The notes: generated from the letters alone by a model not told the origin. Positions 36,004-44,180 are shown, counted from the first letter of the stretch. The stretch: 47,315 nt of DNA from Streptomyces sp. ISL-43 (GCF_018614195.1 NZ_JAGGOT010000039.1:1-47315), one strand, 5' to 3'. Translations and numbers: made by a program.

Positions 36004-37365
36004 CTACAGCACCGGCATCATCTTGCGGAGTTCGAAGGCCGTGACCTCCGAGCGGTACTCCTCCCACTCCTGCTTCTTGTTGCGCAGGAAGAAGTCGAAG
36101 ACGTGCTCGCCGAGGGTTTCGGCGACCAGTTCGCTGCGCTCCATCAGGGAGATGGCCTCGCCGAGGTTCTGCGGGAGGGGCTCGATGCCCATCGCGCGGC
36201 GTTCGGCGTCGGAGAGGGCCCAGACGTCGTCGTCGGCGCCCGCCGGGAGTTCGTAGCCCTCCTCGATGCCCTTCAGGCCGGCGGCCAGGAGGACGGCGTA
36301 GGTCAGGTACGGGTTGGCGCCGGAGTCGATCGAGCGGACCTCGACGCGGGAGGAGCCGGTCTTGCCCGGCTTGTACATCGGGACGCGGATCAGGGCCGAG
36401 CGGTTGTTGTGGCCCCAGCAGATGTACGAGGGGGCCTCGCCGCCGGAGCCGGCGGTGCGCGAGGAGCCGCCCCAGATGCGCTTGTAGGAGTTGACCCACT
36501 GGTTGGTGACCGCGGCCGTTTCCGCGGCGTGCTTGAGGAGGCCCGCGATGAAGGAGCGGCCCACCTTCGAGAGCTGGTACTCGGCACCCGACTCGTAGAA
36601 GGCGTTGCGGTCGCCCTCGAAGAGGGAGAGGTGGGTGTGCATGCCCGAACCGGGGTACTCCGAGAAGGGCTTCGGCATGAAGGTGGCCTGGACGCCCTGT
36701 TCGAGGGCTACCTGCTTCATGACCAGGCGGAAGGTCATGATGTTGTCGGCCGTGGAGAGCGCGTCCGCGTAGCGCAGGTCGATCTCCTGCTGGCCCGGGG
36801 CGCCCTCGTGGTGGCTGAACTCGACCGAGATGCCCATGGATTCGAGCATCGTGATGGCCTGGCGGCGGAAGTCCATGCCGACGTTCTGCGGGGTGTGGTC
36901 GAAGTAGCCCGAGTTGTCGGCCGGGGTGGGCCGGGTGCCGTCCAGCGGCTTGTCCTTCAGCAGGAAGAACTCGATCTCGGGGTGGGTGTAGAAGGTGAAG
37001 CCCAGGTCCGAGGTCTTGTTCAGGATGCGCTTGAGGACGTACCGGGGGTCCGCGTACGAGGGGGAGCCGTCGGGCATGAGGATGTCGCAGAACATCCGGG
37101 CGGTCCCGGGAGCCTCCGCGCGCCACGGCAGTATCTGGAAGGTGCTCGGGTCCGGCTTGGCGATCATGTCGGACTCGTAGACCCGCGCGAACCCCTCGAT
37201 CGCCGAGCCGTCGAACCCGATGCCCTCGTCAAAGGCCTGTTCCAGCTCCGCCGGCGCGACCGCTACGGACTTCAAGAAGCCCAGTACATCGGTGAACCAC
37301 AGGCGCACGAAGCGGATGTCCCGCTCCTCGAGCGTCCGGAGGACGAATTCCTGCTGCTTGTCCAT
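36004..37365 (-). CDS. glnA2: Type I glutamine-synthetase-like enzyme, GlnA2 group (gamma-glutamylpolyamine synthetase)
   Basis: 453 residues with the glutamine synthetase fold: GFDGSAIEGFARVYESDM near 49, catalytic-core motifs EIEFFLL, MPKPFSEYPGSGMHTHLSLFEGDRNAF, NSYKRIWGG, RVPMYKPGKTGSSRVEVRSIDSGANPYLTYAVLLAAGLKGIEEGYELP. Genes of this size and position in S. coelicolor (SCO2241) encode GlnA2, reported to join glutamate to polyamines rather than to ammonia. The NLYDLP-type adenylylation Tyr of GlnA is absent: the aligned stretch reads GYELPAGADDDVW. That argues against control by GlnE, encoded 3 kb away. ATG 37365 follows GGATGAAGGT. A hairpin terminates it at 35944-35978. Substrate assignment rests on family knowledge, not on active-site reading. 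Confidence 0.9.
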   Translation of the reverse strand: MDKQQEFVLRTLEERDIRFVRLWFTDVLGFLKSVAVAPAELEQAFDEGIGFDGSAIEGFARVYESDMIAKPDPSTFQILPWRAEAPGTARMFCDILMPDGSPSYADPRYVLKRILNKTSDLGFTFYTHPEIEFFLLKDKPLDGTRPTPADNSGYFDHTPQNVGMDFRRQAITMLESMGISVEFSHHEGAPGQQEIDLRYADALSTADNIMTFRLVMKQVALEQGVQATFMPKPFSEYPGSGMHTHLSLFEGDRNAFYESGAEYQLSKVGRSFIAGLLKHAAETAAVTNQWVNSYKRIWGGSSRTAGSGGEAPSYICWGHNNRSALIRVPMYKPGKTGSSRVEVRSIDSGANPYLTYAVLLAAGLKGIEEGYELPAGADDDVWALSDAERRAMGIEPLPQNLGEAISLMERSELVAETLGEHVFDFFLRNKKQEWEEYRSEVTAFELRKMMPVL

Positions 37366-37538
37366 ACCTTCATCCTCGCAGTTCAGGCGGCCTGTGCACC
37401 ACTGTCACGGGGACCGGGGGCACAGTCGGGCCGGCCCAGTATCGCCAGCGGTGGTTTCCGCCAGATTACGCACCCCGGAAAGCCGACCGCACCCCCGCAC
37501 TGACCTTGGGCCCGTCATGAGCATTACCATCGGCGCCC

Positions 37539-37922
37539 ATGGGGGGCGGGAAGCACGCGGAGCGTGGACGTCGAGGACGTCCGCTGCCCCGGCGTGCCGT
37601 CCTCCTGATGGCCTTCGGGGTGCTGGCCGGCACGGTGTTCCTGTGCGCGCGGCCCGGTACGGAGCACGGGGCCGGCCATCCGGCCGCCCACGCCCCGGGT
37701 GCGCGGCACGTCGTCTGCGTGTCGCCGCACGACCTGCCCGGCTGCTCCCCGCTCTCGCGCGTGACCCCCGGGGTCCTGCCCGTGCCGCCGCCCGCCGCCC
37801 TGCAGGCGGCCTCCGGCGCGCCCTGGCCCGGAGGGCCCCCCGCCTACGCGGGCCCGGCCCGGCCGCCCCGGGCGCTCGCGCGCGGCCCCGACCTGTACGC
37901 CCTCCAGGTGCTGCGGACCTGA
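37539..37922 (+). CDS. Hypothetical membrane-anchored or secreted protein
   Basis: 127 residues. A basic N-terminus (MGGGKHAERGRRGRPLPRR) precedes one hydrophobic helix, AVLLMAFGVLAGTVFLCA (20-37). The outer part is rich in Pro, Ala, Gly and His with two Cys (HVVCVSPHDLPGCSPL). No family is recognised. It stands divergent from glnA2 and 77 bases before the DUF3105 gene. TACCAT at 37525-37530 lies eight bases before the ATG with no ribosome binding site, so a leaderless transcript is possible. Its stop at 37922 and the next start allow either an operon with DUF3105 or separate transcription. Confidence 0.6.
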   Translation: MGGGKHAERGRRGRPLPRRAVLLMAFGVLAGTVFLCARPGTEHGAGHPAAHAPGARHVVCVSPHDLPGCSPLSRVTPGVLPVPPPAALQAASGAPWPGGPPAYAGPARPPRALARGPDLYALQVLRT

Positions 37923-37999
37923 CCGATCCGGCTCCGGCACACGCGCGTACATCACGCGCGTATCTCCTCCACCCCCCTCAGCAGAAGGATTCAGGGCAC

Positions 38000-38650
38000 A
38001 TGGCCAGCAGGAAGTCAGACAACAGCTCCCGCCAGTCGCGCATAGCCGAGATGCGCCGCGCCGACCAGATGCGCGACCGCCGCAACAAGGCCATCGCGAT
38101 CACCGCCTCCGCGGCCATCGTCGCCGGGCTGATCGGCTTCGGCGCGTGGGTGATGATCGACCAGCAGGACAAGAAGGACGCCAAGGAGGCGGCCGCGAAG
38201 GCGCCGGTCAACGGCGAGCAGACCTGGGACGCGGCGAAGCTGGGCCGCAAGCACGTCGACACCCCGGTGAAGTACGAGATGAACCCGCCCGTCGGCGGCG
38301 ACCACAGCCCCCGCTGGATGAACTGCAACGGCGACGTCTACAAGAACCCGCTGCCCGAGGTCAACGCGGTCCACTCGCTGGAGCACGGCGCCGTGTGGGT
38401 GACGTACAACGAGAAGGCCGACAAGGCCGACGTCGAGACGCTCGCCGGGACGGTTGCCAAGACCCCGTACACGCTGATGAGCCCCGCCAAGGAGCAGACC
38501 GGCACGATCATGCTCAGCGCGTGGGGCAAGCAGCTGACCGTGGAGAAGGCCGACGACCCCCGGGTGGCGCAGTTCTTCACCAAGTACGTGCAGGGCCCGC
38601 AGACCCCCGAGCCGGGCGCGGCCTGCACGAACGGGCTGGCCGACAAGTGA
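38000..38650 (+). CDS. DUF3105-domain membrane-anchored protein
   Basis: 216 residues. A charged cytoplasmic head (about 1-30) is followed by one membrane helix AIAITASAAIVAGLIGFGAWVMI (31-53). The extracellular DUF3105 domain has the conserved PPVGGDHSPRWMNCNGDVYKNPLP and AVHSLEHGAVWVTY motifs and a C-terminal Cys (GAACTNG). Histidines, Met and two Cys in these motifs suggest metal or redox chemistry, but the biochemical role of DUF3105 is not established. AGAAGGA lies upstream of ATG 38000. Its stop overlaps the next gene, a DUF305 protein, by GTGA; the pair recurs in actinobacteria and is probably co-translated. Confidence 0.85.
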   Translation: MASRKSDNSSRQSRIAEMRRADQMRDRRNKAIAITASAAIVAGLIGFGAWVMIDQQDKKDAKEAAAKAPVNGEQTWDAAKLGRKHVDTPVKYEMNPPVGGDHSPRWMNCNGDVYKNPLPEVNAVHSLEHGAVWVTYNEKADKADVETLAGTVAKTPYTLMSPAKEQTGTIMLSAWGKQLTVEKADDPRVAQFFTKYVQGPQTPEPGAACTNGLADK

Positions 38651-39378
38651 CCCGCCCGTCCCGGACGTACTGGGCCGCGGGCACGGCCGTCGGCCTGGCG
38701 CTGCTCTTCGCGGTGGGGGCCACGGTCGCCACCGCCGGCGGGGCCGATTCCGCTACGTCTCCCCGTGCCCCGGGGCTCCACTCCGCCGACGCGGGCTTCG
38801 CCCGGGACATGGCCGTGCACCACCAGCAGGCGGTGGAGATGTCCTTCATCGTGCGCGACCGCACGAAGGACGAGGCCGTGCGCGGCCTCGCCTACGACAT
38901 CGCCAACACCCAGGCCAACCAGCGCGGCATGATGCTGGGCTGGCTGGACCTGTGGGGGCTGCCGAAGGTGGTGGCCGACGAGCCGCCGATGTCCTGGATG
39001 GGGTCCGAGGGCCACGCCGCGGGCGGTCACGGCACGGACGGTCACGGCACGGACGGCGACGGCACGGACGGCCACGCCGCGGGCGGTCACGAGATGGGCG
39101 GCGTCGTCACCAAGCCCGGCGCCCTGATGCCCGGCATGGCCACCAAGGAGGAGCTGGCCCGGCTGGGCTCCGCCGAGGGCCGGGACGCCGAGGTGCTCTA
39201 CCTCCGGCTGATGACCGAGCACCACAAGGGCGGCGTCGCGATGGCCCGGGGATGCGCCACCCGGTGCGAGACCCCGGCCGAGCGGGCACTGGCCCAGGGC
39301 ATGGTGGCGGCGCAGCAGTCGGAGCTCGCCTTGATGGCCGACATGCTCGGGCAGCGCGGGGCCGAGCCCGCGGAGTGA
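38647..39378 (+). CDS. DUF305-family membrane/secreted protein with His-rich insert
   Basis: 243 residues from GTG 38647 (GTGA overlap with DUF3105). One N-terminal hydrophobic segment (AAGTAVGLALLFAVGATVATA) is a signal or anchor. The DUF305 helical-bundle repeats carry DMAVHHQQAVEMS and LRLMTEHHKGGVAMARGC, the typical H-x-x-Q-A-x-x-M and EHHxG(A)xxMA motifs of this ferritin-like, possibly metal-binding family. Between them is an insert with tandem GHGTDGHGTDGDGTDGHAAGGHEMGG (about residues 120-155), rich in His and Asp. DUF305 proteins are often found with copper-resistance genes, consistent with the multicopper oxidase 3 kb downstream; the metal is inferred. Confidence 0.87.
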   Translation: MTRPSRTYWAAGTAVGLALLFAVGATVATAGGADSATSPRAPGLHSADAGFARDMAVHHQQAVEMSFIVRDRTKDEAVRGLAYDIANTQANQRGMMLGWLDLWGLPKVVADEPPMSWMGSEGHAAGGHGTDGHGTDGDGTDGHAAGGHEMGGVVTKPGALMPGMATKEELARLGSAEGRDAEVLYLRLMTEHHKGGVAMARGCATRCETPAERALAQGMVAAQQSELALMADMLGQRGAEPAE

Positions 39379-39389
39379 CGACGGGGCGC

Positions 39390-39513
39390 GGCCGTACGGG
39401 TGGCCGCGCGGGTGCTCGTACGGGTGCCCGCGCGGGCGCTGGTACGGCCGCGCGCGGGCGCTCGCAAGGCCCGCCGCGGCCGCGCGGCCGCCTGCGCGGT
39501 CACCCGTACGGCC
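39390..39513. repeat. GC-rich intergenic repeats with a long inverted pair
   Basis: GGCCGTACGGGTG (39390-39402) and its exact complement CACCCGTACGGCC (39501-39513) bracket further CGTACGGGTG and GCGCGGGCGCT copies. The pair could form a large cruciform or a terminator for the DUF305 gene. The surrounding 245 bases (39379-39623) hold no gene that I can support; AGGAGG for the CBS gene lies at its end. Confidence 0.5.
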
Positions 39514-39623
39514 CCGTCTCGCCCCTGTGGAGTCGCGTGGTCCGAACGGGCGAATGACGATGGGAACGCCGAGGTGGGCGCATCCGCGCCCTGCCGCTAC
39601 GGCGCGCTCAGGAGGTTTACGCG

Positions 39624-40043
39624 ATGACCACCGCCGGAGAGATCATGCACCCCGGGGCCCAGTGGATCCCCGCCACCGAGACCCTGGACCGGGCGGCTCA
39701 GCTGATGAGCCGCCTCAATGTGGGCGCGCTGCCCATCAGCGACGACAAGGAACGCCTCTGCGGCATCCTGACCGACCGCGACATCGTGGTCGGCTGTGTG
39801 GCCAAGGGCCACGACCCGGCCAAGACGACCGCGGGCGAGATGGCCCAGGGCACCCCGCGCTGGATCGACGCGGGCGCGGACATCTCCGAGGTGCTGGAGG
39901 AGATGCAGAGCCACCAGATCCGCCGGCTCCCCGTCATCAAGGACAAGCGGCTGGTCGGCATGATCAGCGAGGCCGATCTGGCGAAGCACCTCTCCGACCA
40001 GCAGATAGCGGGCTGGGCGGAGAAGGTCTACGCGAAGGGCTAG
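39624..40043 (+). CDS. CBS-domain-pair protein
   Basis: 139 residues, cytoplasmic. It consists of two CBS motifs and little else: EIMHPGAQWIPATETLDRAAQLMSRLNVGALPISDDKERLCGILTDRDIV (about 6-55) and GTPRWIDAGADISEVLEEMQSHQIRRLPVIKDKRLVGMISEADLAKHL (about 74-122). CBS pairs (Bateman modules) bind adenosyl ligands such as AMP, ATP or SAM and usually regulate a partner; as a free-standing protein its partner is unknown. ATG 39624 has a strong AGGAGG eight bases upstream. In Streptomyces such short CBS proteins often belong to stress (SigB/OsdR-like) regulons; nothing here proves it. It converges with the hydrolase gene. Confidence 0.9.
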   Translation: MTTAGEIMHPGAQWIPATETLDRAAQLMSRLNVGALPISDDKERLCGILTDRDIVVGCVAKGHDPAKTTAGEMAQGTPRWIDAGADISEVLEEMQSHQIRRLPVIKDKRLVGMISEADLAKHLSDQQIAGWAEKVYAKG

Positions 40044-40076
40044 GCCTCACGGTTCCACCGCGGGGCCAGGCCCCGG

Positions 40077-40961
40077 CTACGCCCCCGGCTCCGCCGCGTG
40101 CAGGACCGCCCGTGCCACCTGGTGCGGGCGGTCCAGCATGACCAGGTGCCCGGCCGGCTCCGCGACCACGAAGCGGGCGCCCAGCCGGTCGGCCAGCTCC
40201 GCCTGGCGGGCCAGCCAGTGCAGGGACCGGCGGCTGGTGGTGCCGTCGTGGCCGATCAGGACGGTGGCGGGCGCGGTCAGCGGGTGCTCCGCGCGCAGCG
40301 CCGGCACCTCGGCGGCCACGTCCAAGTAGCGGGAGTTCTCCAGGAGGGCTCCGCGCCAGACCCGGCCGGTCCGGTAGCAGCGGCGTACGAGGTCCCGCGC
40401 GGCCGGGTCCGTACCGCCGACGCGGGAGGCCCGTACGGTGGCCCGCCGGGCCCACGGCCCCAGCGCGGCGGGCAGTCCGGCGGCGGTCACGGCCCGGCCG
40501 AGCGCGCGGGCGGCGGCGGTGCGCACGCCGGCGGACAGGACCGGGCGGGGGTGTTCCTCCACGCTGCTGTCGACCAGCACCACGGCGGCGGTCCGCCCGG
40601 GATGGAGCCGGGCGAAGGCCTCGACGTGGAACCCGGCGATGGAGTGCCCGGCCACGGTGGCGCGCGCGCTGCCCAGGCCCAGCGCGTCCAGCAGTCCGGC
40701 GATCCGGTGGGCCTCCCCGGCGGCGCTCGGCGGCCGGACGGCGGGGGCGCTGAGCCCGTGCCCCGGCCGGTCGAAGCGGATGACGGTGCGGCCGGCGGCG
40801 ACGAGCAGCTCGGCGACGGGGTCCCAGTCGAACCAGGCCATGGCGAGCCCGGCGCTGAGCACGACCGGGGGTCCGGCCCCCTCGACGACCACGTGCAGCG
40901 GGACCCCGTCGACGGCCGGGACGCGCAGGAACCGGCCGGGAACGGCCGGGGGCCCGGTCAC
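40077..40961 (-). CDS. Alpha/beta-fold hydrolase
   Basis: 294 residues. The fold is marked by LHVVVEGAGPPVVLSAGLAMAWFDWDPV, VIRFDRPGHGLS, the nucleophile elbow VAGHSIAGFH (GxSxxG, Ser in GHSIAG), a late Asp region VLIGHDGTT, and catalytic His in EPAGHLVMLDRPHQV. It would cleave an ester, amide or epoxide; substrate unknown. GTG 40961 overlaps the DUF998 stop by GTGA, so the hydrolase is translated together with the upstream membrane protein. There is no signal peptide, so it acts in the cytoplasm or at the inner membrane face. Longer upstream frames are shadows of the DUF998 gene. Confidence 0.85.
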   Translation of the reverse strand: MTGPPAVPGRFLRVPAVDGVPLHVVVEGAGPPVVLSAGLAMAWFDWDPVAELLVAAGRTVIRFDRPGHGLSAPAVRPPSAAGEAHRIAGLLDALGLGSARATVAGHSIAGFHVEAFARLHPGRTAAVVLVDSSVEEHPRPVLSAGVRTAAARALGRAVTAAGLPAALGPWARRATVRASRVGGTDPAARDLVRRCYRTGRVWRGALLENSRYLDVAAEVPALRAEHPLTAPATVLIGHDGTTSRRSLHWLARQAELADRLGARFVVAEPAGHLVMLDRPHQVARAVLHAAEPGA

Positions 40962-41671
40962 GTACGGCCTTCCCGGTGGACGGAGTACGCGAGCAGTCCC
41001 AGCCAGAGGGCCACGAACAGCACCTGCAGCCGCTGCCCGGCGCCGAGGGCCCACGTGCCGTGTCCGGCGGTGAACATCGCGATGGCGGTCAGGGTCCAGG
41101 CGGTGGCGAGCAGTTCGCACACGACGAGCACGGGGCCGAAGCGGGCGAGCGGGGCGAGGCGGCCGTAGCGGCGGGCGGCGCCTGTGAGGGCCACGATCCC
41201 CACGAGGGCGCCGGTCATGGCCAGACTGCTGCTGACGGCATGGGCCTGATGGGTGGCGGGGACCAGTCCGGCGGTCTCCCGGGCCGCGCATTCGGGGTCC
41301 ACGGTCGGCGCACAGCTCAGCGGCAGCCAGGCGTCGGCGGCGGTGGACGCGCCGAAGAGGGTGACCCCGGCCCAGCCGGTGACCGACCAGAAGCGGCGGG
41401 AGTCGCGGTGCCGGACGAGGCGCGCCAGGGCCAGGAGTCCGCCGAGGAAGACGAGGAGCCCGGCGGTGAAGTCCGTGGCCCGGAACAGGCCGCCGAGCGG
41501 CTGGTCCTGGGCGGCGAGCTCGCTGACGTACGTCTCGATGGGGTTGAGGCCCGTGGAGAGGACGACTTCGAGGACCCACGCGGTGTACGCGGCGGCGCCG
41601 AGCCCGACGAGGACCGCGACGGGGCGTGCGCCGGCCGGGGTCGGGCCGGGCGGTCCCGGTGTGCTGTTCAC
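40958..41671 (-). CDS. DUF998-family integral membrane protein
   Basis: About 237 residues with six hydrophobic segments. The family pattern is seen in NPIETYVSELAAQDQPLGGLFRATDFTAGLLVFLGGLL, SVTGWAGVTLFGASTAADAWLPLSC with a Cys pair (LSCAPTVDPEC), and THQAHAVSSSLAMTGALVGIVAL (conserved His). The role of DUF998 is unknown. GTG 41671 is chosen. An ATG at 41710 would add 13 residues (SLKGQPRHPGRL) and has TTAGGATTAG about 10 bases upstream, which looks more like a -10 promoter element than a ribosome site. It overlaps the hydrolase by GTGA. It is divergent from the DUF6153 gene, sharing about 110 bases of promoter region. Confidence 0.78.
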   Translation of the reverse strand: MNSTPGPPGPTPAGARPVAVLVGLGAAAYTAWVLEVVLSTGLNPIETYVSELAAQDQPLGGLFRATDFTAGLLVFLGGLLALARLVRHRDSRRFWSVTGWAGVTLFGASTAADAWLPLSCAPTVDPECAARETAGLVPATHQAHAVSSSLAMTGALVGIVALTGAARRYGRLAPLARFGPVLVVCELLATAWTLTAIAMFTAGHGTWALGAGQRLQVLFVALWLGLLAYSVHREGRT

Positions 41672-41781
41672 GAGCCGACCCGGATGACGTGGCTGACCTT
41701 TTAGGGACATAGTGCGACTAATCCTAAACACGGCGGGCCCGGTACTCCGATTGGATACCCACCCCGGGTAGGGTTCCGCCC

Positions 41782-42267
41782 ATGACGCGCCCCGCCCTGC
41801 GTACCGAGCGACGAGCAGTCCGGTGGTCCCGGCTGCTGTTGTTCGCCGCGCTGCTGCTGGGCATCGCCGCCATGCACACGCTGGGCCATCCGGATCGGTC
41901 CCATGCCATGGAAGACGCACCCGCCGGCCACTCCGTTGCCCCGGCCGCACACGGCTCGACCGAATTGCCGGACGGGTCCGCGATGTCGGGGGCATCCGCG
42001 GCGGCCGCCGCGGAGGCCCGGGACCTGACCGAAGTCGTCGCCGTGGTGGCCGCCGCCGCACCGCGCCCCCACACCGGCATGGACCCCATGTCGGTGTGCG
42101 TCGCCGTGCTCGGCGCGCTCACCCTGCTGATCCTCGGAGCCGGGCTGGCCGGCCCGCGCCGTGCCGCGCCGCTCGGGGGCGCGGCTCGTGCGCCGGGCCT
42201 GCCCGGCGGCCGGGACCCTCCACCTCCCCGCGAACTCCTCGACCTGCTGACGGTGCTGCGCGTATAG
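41782..42267 (+). CDS. DUF6153-like small membrane protein
   Basis: 161 residues. An N-terminal hydrophobic helix after RRAVRWSR (LLLFAALLLGIAAMHTLGH) and a second helix MSVCVAVLGALTLLILGAGLAG near 112-133 flank an exterior segment rich in His, Met, Asp and Ser (HTLGHPDRSHAMEDAPAGHS). From memory this matches the DUF6153 family of Streptomyces, often placed before copper oxidase or copper chaperone genes. ATG 41782 follows GGTAGGGTTCCGCCC. The multicopper oxidase starts 90 bases downstream on the same strand and could be in the same operon. His/Met richness fits copper contact, but that is inference. Confidence 0.78.
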   Translation: MTRPALRTERRAVRWSRLLLFAALLLGIAAMHTLGHPDRSHAMEDAPAGHSVAPAAHGSTELPDGSAMSGASAAAAAEARDLTEVVAVVAAAAPRPHTGMDPMSVCVAVLGALTLLILGAGLAGPRRAAPLGGAARAPGLPGGRDPPPPRELLDLLTVLRV

Positions 42268-42357
42268 GCCGGGCTCCGTCGTCGCCCCCGCATGCCTTCG
42301 GGGCGGCGGCAGACGGTGCCCGCCCGCTCGTACACCGACACCACGAGGTGTTCCGCC

Positions 42358-44070
42358 ATGCGCTCTTCCGCGCGTTCCCACTCGCCCTCCCTCTCGTCCT
42401 CCCTCTCGCCCTCCGCCCCTCCCTCCCTCCGGGACTCCTTGCCCTCCCGCCGCGCCGTGCTCGGCGCGGGCGCCGCACTCGCCGGCTCCGGGCTGCTCGC
42501 CGCCTGTTCGGGCGCCGGCTCCGGCATGGCCGGCATGGACCACGGCTCCGGCTCCATGGGCGGCGGCCCCTCCCCCGCCACGGTCCCCGGCGGCTACGTG
42601 GACCCGGCCGGCCCCGAAGTACGGGCCGCCGAGGCCGCCCGCAAGGCCACCGGCCCGCTCACAGAGCTCCGCCTGACGGCCACCGCCACCCCGCTCGACC
42701 TCGGCGGCGGCCGCACCGTCCGCTCCTGGGCGTACGGCGATCAGCTGCCCGGCCGGGAGGTACGCGTCACCGCGGGCGGCACCCTCGCCCTGACCCTCGC
42801 GAACAACCTCCCCGCGGCCACCTCCCTGCACTGGCACGGTCTGGCGCTGCGCAACGACATGGACGGGGTGCCGGGGCTGACCCAGCGGGACATCGCCCCG
42901 GGCGGCTCCTTCACGTACCGGTTCGCCGTCCCGCACCCGGGGACCTACTGGTTCCACCCGCACTCCGGGGTCCAGCAGGACCGCGGCCTGTACGCGCCGC
43001 TGATCGTCGAGGACCCCAAGGAGCCCCTCTCCTACGACAAGGAGTGGGTGGTGGTCCTGGACGACTGGCTCGACGGGGTGGACGGCTCCACACCGGACGC
43101 CGTCCTCGCCGAACTGCGCAAGGGCATGGCCGCGAGCCCGGGCGGCGGCGGTCACTCGGGCCACGGCTCGGCGGGCACCCCCGCCGCCCCGGCGGCCGGG
43201 GACGGTGCCGGCCCGTCCCGCGTCCTGATGGGCGGCGACAGCGAGGTCCTCGGCAAGGACGCGGGCGACGTCGCGTACCCGCACTACCTGGTCAACGGCC
43301 GTACTCCCGAGGACCCGTCGGTCTTCACCGCCCGCCCCGGCGACCGGATCCGGCTGCGGATCATCAACGCGGGCGGGGACACCGCCTTCCGGATCGCCCT
43401 CGGCGGCCACGAACTGACGGTGACCCACACCGACGGCTTCCCGGTCGAGCACGCCGAGGCGCGCTCACTGCTGCTGGGCATGGGCGAGCGGTACGACGTC
43501 CTGGTGACGGCGGGCGACGGGGTGTTCCCGCTGACCGCGCTGGCCGAGGGCAAGGGGGATTCGGCGTCGGCGCTCGCCCTGCTGCGCACCGCTCCGGGCA
43601 CGGCGCCCACCGCCGCGACCCGGCCCGCCGAGCTGTCCGGGCGGCCGCTGACGGCAGACGCCCTGAAGGCGGCGGAGCCGGTGGCGCTGGCCGCGCGCGA
43701 GCCGGACCGCACGGTGAAGATCAAGCTGACCGGCGGGATGGCGAAGTACGACTGGGCCTTCGACGGCAAGCCGTACGCGCCGGACCGGCTGCACCCGGTG
43801 AAGGCGGGCGAAAGGATCCGGCTGGAGTTCAACAACTCCACAACGATGTGGCACCCGCTGCACCTGCACGGGCACACCTTCGCGGTCGGAGGACGGCCGG
43901 GCGGGGTCCGCAAGGACACGGCGGTGGTCCTCCCGAACGGGACCCTGACGGCGGACTTCGACGCCGACAACCCCGGCCTGTGGATGGTGCATTGCCACAA
44001 CGTGTACCACGCGGAGGCCGGGATGATGACGGCGTTCGGCTACCAGCGCCAGGCACCGTCCGGGCAATAG
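42358..44070 (+). CDS. Exported multicopper oxidase (laccase-like)
   Basis: 570 residues. The N-terminus has a Ser-rich tail, then SRRAVLGAGAALAGSGLLAAC, combining a Tat-like twin Arg with a lipobox Cys, so it is probably a Tat-exported lipoprotein. The four copper-ligand motifs are complete: LHWHG (HWH at 158-160), HPHSG (HPH at 200-202), HPLHLHGH (499-506) and HCHNVYHAEAGM (545-556, with type-1 Cys546, His551 and Met556). It should oxidise a metal ion such as Cu(I) or a phenolic substrate with reduction of oxygen to water. A GHSGHGS/PAAPAAGDGAG linker sits between domains near 262-283. GAGGTG eight bases before ATG 42358 supports this start over ATG 42292. Confidence 0.93.
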   Translation: MRSSARSHSPSLSSSLSPSAPPSLRDSLPSRRAVLGAGAALAGSGLLAACSGAGSGMAGMDHGSGSMGGGPSPATVPGGYVDPAGPEVRAAEAARKATGPLTELRLTATATPLDLGGGRTVRSWAYGDQLPGREVRVTAGGTLALTLANNLPAATSLHWHGLALRNDMDGVPGLTQRDIAPGGSFTYRFAVPHPGTYWFHPHSGVQQDRGLYAPLIVEDPKEPLSYDKEWVVVLDDWLDGVDGSTPDAVLAELRKGMAASPGGGGHSGHGSAGTPAAPAAGDGAGPSRVLMGGDSEVLGKDAGDVAYPHYLVNGRTPEDPSVFTARPGDRIRLRIINAGGDTAFRIALGGHELTVTHTDGFPVEHAEARSLLLGMGERYDVLVTAGDGVFPLTALAEGKGDSASALALLRTAPGTAPTAATRPAELSGRPLTADALKAAEPVALAAREPDRTVKIKLTGGMAKYDWAFDGKPYAPDRLHPVKAGERIRLEFNNSTTMWHPLHLHGHTFAVGGRPGGVRKDTAVVLPNGTLTADFDADNPGLWMVHCHNVYHAEAGMMTAFGYQRQAPSGQ

Positions 44071-44079
44071 CCGCCTCGT

Positions 44080-44180
44080 GCGGGCCCGGTGCCGTGCGGC
44101 CGTCCGCGCGGTACCGGGCCCGCGTCCTCCGGGGCCGCGCGGCCCCGGTCCGAATTGCCCGGCGGGGAGGCCGCCGGGCA
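44080..44180. terminator. Three consecutive hairpins after the multicopper oxidase
   Basis: Three perfect stems follow one another: GCGGGCCCGGT/ACCGGGCCCGC (44080-44090 with 44113-44123), CCGGGGCC/GGCCCCGG (44129-44136 with 44141-44148) and TGCCCGGCGG/CCGCCGGGCA (44156-44165 with 44171-44180). The first begins 10 bases after the stop. They fill the 165-base gap before the next gene, and at least the first probably terminates transcription; the last could influence the next gene. Confidence 0.7.
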
